DNA of 54,816 nucleotides from contig CAJTGB010000035.1 in NCBI GenBank assembly GCA_910575835.1, forward strand, positions 1-54,816. Reading direction: 5' to 3'. Under the pieces are notes generated by a model. That model ran no database searches. It was not told the origin of the DNA and saw only the letters and a list, made by a program, of their open reading frames with translations. A program made the position numbers and the translations under genes. This document shows positions 23,440 through 32,899 of the stretch, piece by piece. The DNA comes from Lachnospiraceae bacterium. GTDB taxonomy: Bacteria; Bacillota; Clostridia; Lachnospirales; Lachnospiraceae. Each line of letters opens with the position of its first letter. Positions within the stretch are counted from its first letter, which is position 1.

Positions 23440-26424
23440 TTAACCTAACAAATAATCGTAACTGCCGCAGACCGCCTCGATCAATTTCTGCAGTCCTTCC
23501 GGCACCTCTGTTGCTTCACCCTTCTTCCAGATCATTTCCTTGCCTACGAATCTTACCTTACATTCCAGTACATCCCTGTTCAATACGGTAAATCCGTCGT
23601 TCTTGCTGTCCGCCATATCTACCACATTGGCAAATAAGGTGAATTTATCCAGATACGGTGCGCTTGCATACGGACAGAATACCTTACAGTTTCCGCACTC
23701 ATTGCACATATAATCCACATGGATCACCTGCGCCTTCGCCATACCCGGAACCTTAACGGAGATATTTGCACGGTTCGGGCACACATCCACGCAGTTCTCA
23801 CATACTGTAGAGCACCCCAGACATCTGTTGGACTCCTTGCCGTCTTCCGGCTCTGCAAGAATACCTTTCTTCCTGTAGATAGCTTCCGTCTCAGCCGGCC
23901 TGCTCATATCATCGGACACAGGTGCGCCCACGATCGCCTCGGCCGCTGTCATGGCATTCGCCATTCCCTTCACCACCAGGGACGGGCCGAACAGGCCGTC
24001 GCCGATCACATACACGCCTGACACGCTGCTCTCTAATGTCTGATCTGTCTTCACACGCCCGCGGTCATCCACATTCAGACCGTTTGCCTGATAATAGCTT
24101 GTCGGCACCCTCTCGCCTACCGCGGCGATCACCGTATCCGCCGGTATGGAGACAGTCTCGTCTGTCTCTACCACGCCTGCACGGCCGGATGCATCCCTAT
24201 CGCCTAACTTCGTTACTTTACAGATCAGCCTGCCGTCTTCTGCTTTCACCGGCGCCAGCAGTTCTTTGAATTCCACGCCGTCCTCAATGGCAAGCAGAAG
24301 TTCATGCTCGTCAGCCGGCATGTAGCGCTTGGTCCTTCGATATACCAGGTACACATGCTCTACGCCTTCGCATCTCTTAGCCGCTCTTGCAGTATCCATC
24401 GCCGTATTGCCGCCGCCGATCACCACTACATTCTTGCCGAGATCAACTTTCCCCTTCTTCTGATTGAATTCCTCCAGGAATGCAAGCGCATTGACCGCTT
24501 CTCTTCCTTCAAGCTTAAGCTGCCCTCTCTCATAAGCGCCCACAGCCAGAATCACATCATCATAGTCCTTCTTAAGCTCCTCAACATTCGGCGCCCATGT
24601 ATTTGTAAGTATCTTTACACCCAGCTGTCTTAACAACGACACATCTTTGTCGATCACGCTGTCATCAATACGGAAATCAGGAATCACAGCGCTTACGATA
24701 CCGCCCAGTCTGTCCCGTTTCTCATAGATCGTAACCTTTGCACCCATTCTCGCAAGATAATATGCTGCCGCCATACCGGAAGGCCCGCCGCCTACGACCG
24801 CCACCTTCTTGTCACAGTTTCCGAGAGGCTTCACGCTGCCGATCACCTCGTCATACGCATTCTTAGCACAGGTGAGCTTCGTATCGCGGATCTGCACCGG
24901 AGTCTCATAGAAATTACGGTTGCAGTGACTTTGACATCCGTGAGCACAGATGGTTCCTGTGATGAACGGAAGCGCGTTCTTGTTCAGGATAACTTCCAGC
25001 GCTTCTTTGTATCTGCCTTCTCCTGCTAACTGCACATAAGCAGTGATCTCCTGATGGATCGGGCAGGCGTCCTCGCACGGAGCCGTATAACAGTCAAGAA
25101 GCGGTACTCTCTCGTTTGATTTTCTGGAAACCGGCAGCTTCGCAGGCTTCACATGATGAGGATCCTGTACGGCGTCCTCTGCCGTCTTATTCAGCGCTTC
25201 CACATCGATTCCGTCAAACGGCTTCACACCCATAGCGTCTAAAGACTCTGCCATCTGGGAAAGTCTCTGGTATCCGCCTGGTTTTAAGATCGTAGTAGCA
25301 ACCGTCACCGGCCACACGCCGCTTCCCACGATTCTTTCTATATTAAATGCATCGGCGCCGCCGGAGTAGGCGATCCGAAGCTTCCCGTCAAATTCTCTGG
25401 AAAGCTTCGCTGCCAGAGAGATAGACAGAGGATACAGGGACTTGCCTGACATATACATCTCTTCACTTGGAAGTTCGTTAGCCTTCACATCCACCGGGAA
25501 GGTGTTGGTGATCTTCACTCCGAATTCTAAGTCCATATCACCGGACAGCTTCATCAGGCGGGTAAGCATCGGCACCGCGTCCTCATACTGCAGGTCATCC
25601 TCAAAATGGAACCTTCCGAACGCAATGTAATCATATCCCATCTGATCTAATGTCTCACGGGCGAATTCATACCCAAGCAATGTTGGATTGCACTTAATGA
25701 ATGTGTGCATCTTCTTTACTGTCAGCAGATAATTCGCAATGCTCTCGATCTCCTGCGGCGGACATCCGTGAAGAGTAGATATCGTAGCCGAATTGCAGAT
25801 ATACGGCGTGATCCCCTCGATATCCTCTCTCGTCATCTTCCGGTACTCTCCCGCGTGAGCAAGCAGCACTTCTTTGCATTTCTTAAATGTCTCGGTCTGG
25901 CTTGCATCCTTCATGCTCTCAATGAATGTATTCACCTTCTCTGACTTGATACCTGCCAGGTCATATCCGACACTGATGTTGAATTGGTAGCCGTCCATGC
26001 TTCCAAGACCGTATTCCTTCGCCATGAACGCAAGCAGGAACCATGCTTTTATGTACTCTTCCTGTGCCTGGGGTACATACAGCTCTGTGGACCACTCACA
26101 GTTATAACACTCGTCGTCCGCCTTAATGCAAGGCTTATTCACACATGCGGCAAGCTCGGCGCCGTCCATGATCTGAACCGTCTTAAGTTCGAAGAAACGG
26201 CTTCCCGCATAATAAGACGCCGCAATATTCTGTGCCAGCTGGCTGTTCGGGCCTGCCGCCGGCCCGATCGGCGTCTCTAATCTGCGCCCGAAGATGGTCT
26301 GCGCCTTCCCGGGATCCGCCGTATAAGGCCTGTGTACTCCAAATACCGTATTCTTCTCGTCGTGCTCCGTCCTGATCCAGTTCAACAACTGCTCAAAAGG
26401 CATACATGTCATAATATCGCTCAT
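23440..26424 (-). CDS. ygfK: YgfK-type multidomain iron-sulfur flavoprotein oxidoreductase
   Basis: This is a 994-aa protein with the YgfK layout (annotated elsewhere as putative selenate reductase subunit). The N-terminus resembles dihydroorotate/dihydropyrimidine dehydrogenases (GRRLETPIGPAAGPNSQ, about 46-62). A glutamate synthase small-subunit-like region follows, with cysteine motif CEDACPIHQE and two dinucleotide folds (VAVVGGGPSGMAAAYYLARM; VVVIGGGNTAMDTARAAKR). Cys motifs CLGCSTVCENCVDVC (about 868-882) and CNECGNCKVFCPY (907-919) end the chain. The architecture suggests NAD(P)H-driven reduction of a ring substrate, plausibly a purine in this locus. Selenate is unlikely as the true substrate. 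Confidence 0.92.
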   Translation of the reverse strand: MSDIMTCMPFEQLLNWIRTEHDEKNTVFGVHRPYTADPGKAQTIFGRRLETPIGPAAGPNSQLAQNIAASYYAGSRFFELKTVQIMDGAELAACVNKPCIKADDECYNCEWSTELYVPQAQEEYIKAWFLLAFMAKEYGLGSMDGYQFNISVGYDLAGIKSEKVNTFIESMKDASQTETFKKCKEVLLAHAGEYRKMTREDIEGITPYICNSATISTLHGCPPQEIESIANYLLTVKKMHTFIKCNPTLLGYEFARETLDQMGYDYIAFGRFHFEDDLQYEDAVPMLTRLMKLSGDMDLEFGVKITNTFPVDVKANELPSEEMYMSGKSLYPLSISLAAKLSREFDGKLRIAYSGGADAFNIERIVGSGVWPVTVATTILKPGGYQRLSQMAESLDAMGVKPFDGIDVEALNKTAEDAVQDPHHVKPAKLPVSRKSNERVPLLDCYTAPCEDACPIHQEITAYVQLAGEGRYKEALEVILNKNALPFITGTICAHGCQSHCNRNFYETPVQIRDTKLTCAKNAYDEVIGSVKPLGNCDKKVAVVGGGPSGMAAAYYLARMGAKVTIYEKRDRLGGIVSAVIPDFRIDDSVIDKDVSLLRQLGVKILTNTWAPNVEELKKDYDDVILAVGAYERGQLKLEGREAVNALAFLEEFNQKKGKVDLGKNVVVIGGGNTAMDTARAAKRCEGVEHVYLVYRRTKRYMPADEHELLLAIEDGVEFKELLAPVKAEDGRLICKVTKLGDRDASGRAGVVETDETVSIPADTVIAAVGERVPTSYYQANGLNVDDRGRVKTDQTLESSVSGVYVIGDGLFGPSLVVKGMANAMTAAEAIVGAPVSDDMSRPAETEAIYRKKGILAEPEDGKESNRCLGCSTVCENCVDVCPNRANISVKVPGMAKAQVIHVDYMCNECGNCKVFCPYASAPYLDKFTLFANVVDMADSKNDGFTVLNRDVLECKVRFVGKEMIWKKGEATEVPEGLQKLIEAVCGSYDYLLG

Positions 26425-26437
26425 ATCGATTCCTCCT

Positions 26438-27769
26438 TTATCCGTTAATGCTCTTCCAAAGCTTCGCAGACTCTTCTCTGCATTTTGCCATAGTCTCTTC
26501 TACATCTACGACCTGTACTTCCCTGTCCTTCATAAGTACCCTGCCGTTGCCGACAGTGGTTACAACATCCCGTCCGGTCATGCCGAACAGGATATGGCCG
26601 TTGATATTATTCTCATCCAAATATGTCGGCGGATCATAATCTACCACGATCACATCGCCTGCTGCCCCCTCCTTCAGGACTCCAAGCGGCGCCTTAAAGT
26701 AACGGTTTGCGATTGCCGCATTGTTCTCAAACAGCATCTTCGGAACCTCTCCCCAGGCCGCGTTTGCGTCGCACAGATGATGCTTGTGAAGTACGTTAGC
26801 CACCTTGTAGGATTCCGTCATGTCATGAGTATATCCGTCTGTCCCAAGTCCTGCCAGAATCCCGCGGCGAACCAGCTCCATCGTCGGCGGACAGCCGCAT
26901 GCATTACCCATGTTAGACTCTGGATTGTGAACTACCATGGTATCCGTCTCCCTGATCAGATCCATCTCATGAGAATTGATGTAGATACAATGCCCAAGCA
27001 GCGTCTTCTCTCCCAATATATTCCAATCCATCAGCCTGTCAACGATCCTCTTGCCGTACTTCTTCAGGCAGTCGTGGAGATCCTCGATGCCTTCCGCCAC
27101 ATGAATGTGATATCCTGACCCGTCAGGCTTATTGGCCGCCGCAAGTTCCATCGTCTCGTCAGAGATGGTAAACTGCGCATGCATTCCCATCATTCCGGCA
27201 ATCATATCAGAATCGTCCTTCAAAGCGTAGCGGATGAACTTCGCATTCTCCATCACGGCCTCACGCGCCTTATCCATCCCGTCTCTGTCCGAGATCTCAT
27301 AGCACAGACAGGATCTTACCCCCAATTCCTTCGCCGCATCTGCTATGGTAAACAAACTGTCTTCGATGTGCCCGAAGCTTGCATGATGATCGAAGATGGT
27401 CGTCACACCGTTGCGGATACAGGAGATCATAGTATCCATTGCGCTGTATTTCGTCTGTTCAAGCGTCAGCTTCCGGTCTATGGTCCACCACTGTCCGTCT
27501 AAGATATCCAGGAACCCCTGCGGATTATAACCCTTGATACTAAGCCCTCTTGCCATGGCGCTGTAAATGTGTTCGTGAGTATTGATGAACGCCGGCATGA
27601 TGATGCCGCCTTTGGCGTCAATATATTCCGCATCTTTATATCTGCCTCTGATCTCTTCCAGAGTGCCTGTCGCGGCGATCTTCGTTCCGTCGACCGCTAC
27701 CGCCCCATTTGCAACAAACGGAAGATCTGCGTCTCTTGTGATCAATTTGCCGTTTCCTATTATTAACAT
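26438..27769 (-). CDS. ssnA: SsnA-type aminohydrolase
   Basis: This is a 443-aa metal-dependent hydrolase of the amidohydrolase superfamily. FINTHEHIYSAMARG gives the HxH metal pair (His65, His67), followed by GYHIHVAEG, LLGHCIYI and the Asp in LGTDGYTHDM. It is the closest in kind to chlorohydrolase/guanine deaminase-like enzymes and belongs to the family named SsnA, which recurs with YgfK and selenium-dependent hydroxylases. A deamination or ring-opening step on a purine-derived intermediate is the likely role, inferred from the locus. It is 13 bp upstream of ygfK in the transcript. Confidence 0.92.
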   Translation of the reverse strand: MLIIGNGKLITRDADLPFVANGAVAVDGTKIAATGTLEEIRGRYKDAEYIDAKGGIIMPAFINTHEHIYSAMARGLSIKGYNPQGFLDILDGQWWTIDRKLTLEQTKYSAMDTMISCIRNGVTTIFDHHASFGHIEDSLFTIADAAKELGVRSCLCYEISDRDGMDKAREAVMENAKFIRYALKDDSDMIAGMMGMHAQFTISDETMELAAANKPDGSGYHIHVAEGIEDLHDCLKKYGKRIVDRLMDWNILGEKTLLGHCIYINSHEMDLIRETDTMVVHNPESNMGNACGCPPTMELVRRGILAGLGTDGYTHDMTESYKVANVLHKHHLCDANAAWGEVPKMLFENNAAIANRYFKAPLGVLKEGAAGDVIVVDYDPPTYLDENNINGHILFGMTGRDVVTTVGNGRVLMKDREVQVVDVEETMAKCREESAKLWKSING

Positions 27770-27813
27770 GTCTTCTCCTCCTTAATTCTTATATCGCTGC
27801 TTCACCTGTATCG

Positions 27814-29169
27814 TTACTTCACCTGATCAAGCACTTCCTCATACTCCATTTCCTTTGGAAGCACTAAGTTCAGGACAATTGCCGTGATCGTCGCCAGTAC
27901 GACCGGAGATTTGCCGAATATAGTCGTCACCCAGGCCGGAAACGCCGCCAGCGCCGTATTCGCCTGCGTGATACCCATTCCAAGCGCGATGGCAAGCCCC
28001 ACGATCGTCGTATTGCGGTAATTCATCGGCGACGCCGTAATCAGCTTCACACCCGTCATCGCGATAGACGCGAATACGGATACGGTAGCCCCTCCAAGCA
28101 CGCATGACGGGATCGTCGTAAGTACGGATGAGAACTTCGGGATCAATCCTGCGATCAGAAGAATCCCTGCCGCCATCGCGAACACTCTCTTCGCCACTAC
28201 CTTCGTAGCTCCCACGATTCCTACATTCTGGCTGTATGTAGCGGTCGGAAGCCCTCCAAAGAATGCACAGAAGATATTGCTGATCCCATATGCAACAATT
28301 CCCCCGTTCAGTTCTCCGTCCGTCGGCATACGATCCAGTCCTCCTGTCGTTGTTGCCGAGAAATCGCCGATCGCCTGGATGGAATTGATCGCAAATAGCA
28401 CGCCGATCGCCACGCAGGAAGAAGGTTCAAATGTGATTCCAAAATGCATCGCCCTTGGAAGCTGGAAGTATGATGCCGATGCAACGGACGTAAAATCCAC
28501 CATTCCGAAAAACAGCGTGATCACATAACCCACGGCGATACCTATTAATATAGAAGATAATTTCCAGATCCCTTTTCCATAGTGATTCAATGCCGTCACG
28601 ATGATCAGCGTGATAAACGCCACCGTCCAGTTCTGCCAGGAGCCGTAATTCTCACTGCCCGCTCCGCCTGCCATATAGTTGATCGCAGTCGGGTACAGTG
28701 ATAATCCGATGGCGAACACGACCGTACCTGTGATCAGCGGCGGGAAGAACTTACGAATCTGCTTAATGAAGATCCCCACAATGATCGCGATGATACCGCC
28801 TACGATCTGTGCCCCTAAGATAGTCGCCACATCATAGTCCCCTGCGATCGCCTGCATCGTCGGCACATAGGCAAAACTGATCCCCATAATGATCGGAAGC
28901 CCGGAGCCGATCGCAAGCGCTCCTCTGCGCAGCGGAAACAACTGGATGAAGGTGGTCAGTGCGGACATTACCAGCGCCGCCTGTATCAGTATAATAGAAT
29001 CTGCCGATGACAGTCCTGCCACCCCGGCCACAATGATCGCCGGTGTCACACATCCTACGATCATGGCCACCACATGCTGCAGCGCCAACGGAATTGCCTG
29101 CGAAGCCGACGGCTTTCCGTCAATTCTGAATAATTCGCCCGAAGCTCCACTCATTGATTCTCTGCCCAT
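27814..29169 (-). CDS. NCS2-family purine (xanthine/uric acid) permease
   Basis: This is a 451-aa membrane transporter with about 12-14 hydrophobic helices. Family signatures are QHVVAMIVGCVTPAIIVAG in the first helix, the substrate-site stretch AIQAIGDFSATT, and FGGLPTATYSQNVGIVGAT. These match nucleobase:cation symporters of the xanthine/urate branch (XanQ/PucJ/UacT-like) rather than the AzgA branch. As the first gene of the minus arm it would supply the pathway with substrate. Uric acid versus xanthine preference cannot be told from sequence alone. Confidence 0.92.
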   Translation of the reverse strand: MGRESMSGASGELFRIDGKPSASQAIPLALQHVVAMIVGCVTPAIIVAGVAGLSSADSIILIQAALVMSALTTFIQLFPLRRGALAIGSGLPIIMGISFAYVPTMQAIAGDYDVATILGAQIVGGIIAIIVGIFIKQIRKFFPPLITGTVVFAIGLSLYPTAINYMAGGAGSENYGSWQNWTVAFITLIIVTALNHYGKGIWKLSSILIGIAVGYVITLFFGMVDFTSVASASYFQLPRAMHFGITFEPSSCVAIGVLFAINSIQAIGDFSATTTGGLDRMPTDGELNGGIVAYGISNIFCAFFGGLPTATYSQNVGIVGATKVVAKRVFAMAAGILLIAGLIPKFSSVLTTIPSCVLGGATVSVFASIAMTGVKLITASPMNYRNTTIVGLAIALGMGITQANTALAAFPAWVTTIFGKSPVVLATITAIVLNLVLPKEMEYEEVLDQVK

Positions 29170-29552
29170 CTCTATATTTTCTCCTTTTCAAATACAATGC
29201 GCTCTCACTTCTCTTATAGAAGCATCTGCTCAAATTAATAATATCAGAGAGACCAATCCAGCAGCCTTCCATATTCTTTCATTAATTTTTAACAATTTCC
29301 GTTCCTGTTGATTCTATAATAACATCAAATTGTTCAAAATTCAATCTATATCTCAATATTTTTTTTGTTCAATAAAAATTTTTTATTATTTTTCTCCGCA
29401 AACCCTTGCGGCTGCTGGAATTGTACATTTTCAAATACAAAAATATTTTTGTGTATCTAAAAATTTTTTTATTTTTCTATTGCTTTTTTATTTTTTTGTG
29501 CTATGATGGACATAGAGAGACCGAATGAAACGAAGTAAAGGAGGTATCCATT
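29170..29552. promoter_or_regulatory. AT-rich divergent control region of the purine locus
   Basis: This 383-bp gap separates the two arms and holds no gene. On the minus strand TTGAAT (29339-29344) and TATTAT (29316-29321) with a 17-bp spacer could drive the permease arm. On the plus strand TTGCTT (29480-29485) with the extended -10 TGCTATGAT (29499-29507) could drive the regulator arm. Candidate binding sites are two TTGTTCAA copies (29330-29337, 29365-29372), the dyad CCGCAA/TTGCGG (29396-29411) and the perfect palindrome ACAAAAATATTTTTGT (29437-29452). No purine riboswitch fold was found. Confidence 0.6.
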
Positions 29553-30200
29553 ATGGCAATATCCAGATTAGATATGTTAAAGCAAATCGCTGCAGGACTC
29601 GCTGCACAATTTGGAGAAAACTGTGAAATTGTCGTTCATGACCTGACACGCGGTTCTGCTAACAGTTCTATCGTACACATTGAGAACGGGAACCTCACCG
29701 GCCGGCAGATCGGCGACGGTCCGTCCGGCGCAGTCTTAAGCGCTCTTAAGCATCAGAACGGACCGATCAAAGACAGACTTGCTTATCTGACACGCACAGA
29801 GAGCGGCCGCATCTTCAAATCCAGCACCATCTATATTAATGATGACAACGGAGAACTGCACTATATCCTTTCTATTAATTACGACATCACGAATCTTCTT
29901 GCAATAGAAAGCAGCATCCACTCCCTCACAAGCTGTGCGGAGCCGGATGAACCCACAGAGAAGCATTCGCCCAACGTCATCACACACGACGTCAACAAGC
30001 TGTTATCAGAACTCATCGAACAGTCCGTTGCCCTGGTAGGAGTGCCTGTACCTCTTATGACAAAAGAGGATAAGATCAAAGCAATCAATTTCCTTAATGA
30101 CGCAGGCGCGTTCCTAATCACGAAATCAGGAGATAAAGTAGCGAAGTATTTCGGCATCTCCAAGTACACTCTCTACAGCTATGTAGATATCAACAAATAA
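29553..30200 (+). CDS. YheO-like PAS/HTH transcriptional regulator (second copy)
   Basis: This is a 215-aa regulator, homologous in layout to the protein at 17310-18008. The PAS-type N-terminus reads QFGENCEIVVHDLTRG with the shared NGxxxGRQ(I/V)G motif. It then has GRIFKSSTIYI and LHYILSINYDIT, and a C-terminal HTH ending VAKYFGISKYTLYSYV. It is the first gene of the plus arm, 32 bp before ygeX, with AAGGAGG upstream of its ATG. It probably senses a pathway metabolite and controls the divergent arms. The ligand and sites are not known. Confidence 0.9.
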   Translation: MAISRLDMLKQIAAGLAAQFGENCEIVVHDLTRGSANSSIVHIENGNLTGRQIGDGPSGAVLSALKHQNGPIKDRLAYLTRTESGRIFKSSTIYINDDNGELHYILSINYDITNLLAIESSIHSLTSCAEPDEPTEKHSPNVITHDVNKLLSELIEQSVALVGVPVPLMTKEDKIKAINFLNDAGAFLITKSGDKVAKYFGISKYTLYSYVDINK

Positions 30201-30232
30201 TCATTTCATATTATGAGGAGGTTTTAAGAAAC

Positions 30233-31471
30233 ATGAGCAGCACAGGAACAATCAAATGGACGCTCAACAACATTGCCAAAAGCGATGATAAGCAGGTTCA
30301 GAATATGTCTATGGAAGAGATGGAGAAGGCAAGCACTTTCCATAAGAGCTTTCCGCAGTATGAGATCACACCTCTGACCCGTTTATCCGGCCTAGCCAAT
30401 TACCTGGGACTTAAGCGTCTCTATGTAAAAGACGAGTCTTACCGCTTTGGCCTGAATGCATTCAAGGTACTTGGAGGATCTTATGCGATCGCAAGATACA
30501 TAGCACAGCAGACCGGAAAGGATGTAAGCGAGATTCCTTATAACGTACTTACTTCCGAGAAGTTAAGAGAAGAATTCGGCCAGGCAACCTTCTTCACCGC
30601 TACCGACGGGAATCACGGACGCGGGATCGCATGGGCCGCTAATAAGCTGGGCCAGAAATGTGTCGTAAGAATGCCGAAAGGCACCACGCAGACCAGGTTA
30701 GAGAATATCGCCAAGGAAAATGCGACCGTTACCATCGAGGATCTGAATTATGACGACTGTGTGCGCATGGCTGCAAAAGAAGCCGAGAATACAGAGCACG
30801 GCATCATGGTTCAGGATACGGCCTGGGAAGGCTACGAGGAGATCCCTACCTGGATCATGCAGGGATACGGAACACTCGCTATGGAAGCTGACCAGCAGTT
30901 AGCAGAAGACGGATGCCGCCCAACACATGTATTTATCCAGGCGGGCGTAGGATCACTTGCCGGCGCAGTTGTCGGATTCTTTGCCAACCGTTTCAAAGAG
31001 AATCCTCCGGTCATGGTCGTTGTGGAAGCCAACGCTGCGGACTGTCTCTACCGTTCCGCTATGCAGGGCGACGGAAGCCGCGTAGATGTGACCGGCGATA
31101 TGCTGACAATTATGGCCGGCCTTGCCTGCGGTGAAGCAAATACCGTCTCCTGGGACATCTTAAGAAATCATGCCGACGCGTTCGTATCCTGTCCCGACTG
31201 GGTAAGTGCCAACGGCTCGCGTATCTACAGCGCTCCGGTCAAAGGCGACAAGCAGGTCATCTCCGGCGAATCCGGTTCTGTCACGATGGGACTGGTGCAC
31301 GCGCTGATGACGAAGCCGGAATACCAAGACCTCAAGGAAGCCCTGAAGTTAGATGAGAATTCCGAAGTCCTTCTGGTTTCCTCAGAAGGAGATACCGACC
31401 CGGACCGTTACCGCGAGATCACATGGGAAGGATTATGCGGATCCGACAAGGAACCGTTTGCAGGATTATAA
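30233..31471 (+). CDS. ygeX: diaminopropionate ammonia-lyase
   Basis: This fold-type II PLP enzyme converts 2,3-diaminopropionate to pyruvate and two ammonia. The Schiff-base lysine is Lys78 in [17 protein letters not shown], and the second catalytic residue is the Asp (about 125) in [11 protein letters not shown] glycine-rich PLP-phosphate loop appears at [14 protein letters not shown]. The 412-aa length is close to E. coli YgeX. It is the first enzyme gene of the plus arm, followed by ygeY. The reaction passes through 2-aminoacrylate, which connects it with ridA at the locus edge. Confidence 0.95.
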   Translation: MSSTGTIKWTLNNIAKSDDKQVQNMSMEEMEKASTFHKSFPQYEITPLTRLSGLANYLGLKRLYVKDESYRFGLNAFKVLGGSYAIARYIAQQTGKDVSEIPYNVLTSEKLREEFGQATFFTATDGNHGRGIAWAANKLGQKCVVRMPKGTTQTRLENIAKENATVTIEDLNYDDCVRMAAKEAENTEHGIMVQDTAWEGYEEIPTWIMQGYGTLAMEADQQLAEDGCRPTHVFIQAGVGSLAGAVVGFFANRFKENPPVMVVVEANAADCLYRSAMQGDGSRVDVTGDMLTIMAGLACGEANTVSWDILRNHADAFVSCPDWVSANGSRIYSAPVKGDKQVISGESGSVTMGLVHALMTKPEYQDLKEALKLDENSEVLLVSSEGDTDPDRYREITWEGLCGSDKEPFAGL

Positions 31472-31523
31472 GAAGTTTCACTATAAGGTTCATTATACAA
31501 TTTTAATAAAGGAGAGAAGAAAA

Positions 31524-32837
31524 ATGTTAGACTTTAACAAAGTAAAAGAAGCTGCACAGGGTTACGAGAAGGATATGACCGCTTTCTTACGCGCGATCGT
31601 CAAGAATCCGGGAGAAAGCTGTGATGAGAAGGCTCACATCACTACTATCGCTGACGAGATGAGAAAGGTAGGATTCGACGAAGTTCAGATCGATCCTCAG
31701 GGTAACGTGATCGGCTACATGGGAACCGGAGACAAGATCATTGCATACGATGCACACATTGACACGGTTGGTATCGGCAATATCGAGAACTGGAACTTCG
31801 ACCCGTACGAGGGTTACGAGAACGAGACTGAGATCGGCGGACGCGGCGTGTCCGATCAGTGCGGCGGTATCGTATCTTCTGTATACGGAGCTAAGATCAT
31901 GAAGGATCTTGACCTGATCCCGGAAGGCTGCAAGATCATGGTTGTAGGAACAGTCCAGGAAGAAGACTGTGACGGTCTGTGCTGGCAGTACATTATCAAC
32001 GAAGATAAGGTCCGCCCGGAATTCGTAGTTTCTACAGAGCCGACTGACGGCGGAATCTACCGCGGCCAGAGAGGACGTATGGAGATCCGCGTGGATGTCA
32101 AGGGTGTATCCTGCCACGGATCCGCTCCAGAGCGCGGAGACAACGCGATCTACAAGATGGCAGACATTCTCCAGGATGTCCGCGCATTGAATGAGAACGA
32201 TGCCGAAGACAGCACCGAGATCAAAGGTCTTGTTAAGATGCTGGATGCCAAATACAACCCGGATTGGGAAGAGGCACGTTTCCTTGGACGCGGTACCGTA
32301 ACCGTTTCCCAGATCTTCTATACTTCACCAAGCCGCTGTGCGGTTGCCGACTCCTGCGCGATCTCTCTTGACCGCCGTATGACGTTCGGCGAGACCTGGG
32401 AGAGCTGTCTTGACGAGATCCGCGCTCTGCCAAGCGTTCAAAAATACGGCGATGATGTAACCGTATCCATGTACAATTATGACCGTCCGTCTTACACAGG
32501 ATGCGTATACGAGATCGAGTGCTACTTCCCGACATGGGCGATCCCGAAGGATCACAAGGTGACCAAGGCCCTGGAAGCTTCTTATAAGAGTCTCTACGGT
32601 GACGACCGCATCGGCGCTGCTGAGACACTTGAGATGAGAAAGGCTCGTCCGCTGGTTGACAAGTGGACCTTCTCCACTAACGGAGTATCTATTATGGGAA
32701 GAAACGGAATCCCATGTATCGGTTTCGGACCCGGCGCAGAGGCTCAGGCTCACGCTCCGAACGAGAAGACCTGGAAACAGGATCTTGTAACATGCGCGGC
32801 TGTTTATGCGGTTCTTCCGACGGAATACTGCAAATAA
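31524..32837 (+). CDS. ygeY: YgeY-type M20 metallohydrolase
   Basis: This is a 437-aa zinc-dependent amidohydrolase/peptidase of the M20 family and the YgeY subgroup seen with selenium-linked purine loci. Metal-site motifs are DAHIDTVG (about 76-83), the Asp in RGVSDQCGG, and the Glu pair in [23 protein letters not shown] is the lid/dimer segment. I start at the ATG at 31524 with GGAGAG upstream. The open frame extends further left but overlaps ygeX without a ribosome site. Its substrate is presumably an acylated or carbamoylated diaminopropionate-like intermediate, which is inference. Confidence 0.93.
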   Translation: MLDFNKVKEAAQGYEKDMTAFLRAIVKNPGESCDEKAHITTIADEMRKVGFDEVQIDPQGNVIGYMGTGDKIIAYDAHIDTVGIGNIENWNFDPYEGYENETEIGGRGVSDQCGGIVSSVYGAKIMKDLDLIPEGCKIMVVGTVQEEDCDGLCWQYIINEDKVRPEFVVSTEPTDGGIYRGQRGRMEIRVDVKGVSCHGSAPERGDNAIYKMADILQDVRALNENDAEDSTEIKGLVKMLDAKYNPDWEEARFLGRGTVTVSQIFYTSPSRCAVADSCAISLDRRMTFGETWESCLDEIRALPSVQKYGDDVTVSMYNYDRPSYTGCVYEIECYFPTWAIPKDHKVTKALEASYKSLYGDDRIGAAETLEMRKARPLVDKWTFSTNGVSIMGRNGIPCIGFGPGAEAQAHAPNEKTWKQDLVTCAAVYAVLPTEYCK

Positions 32838-32899
32838 GAGATATCTGAGATAGCATAATTAATACATAAAAATTATAATAAATTTTGGAGGAAATTAGT

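Noticed and set aside
23440-26424. Selenate reductase as the function of YgfK
   Set aside because: It is an inherited annotation. The domain set and purine locus point to another reaction, and there is no Mo-bisMGD catalytic subunit.
29170-29552. Purine riboswitch upstream of the permease or regulator
   Set aside because: The conserved three-way-junction loops of purine riboswitches are not present on either strand.
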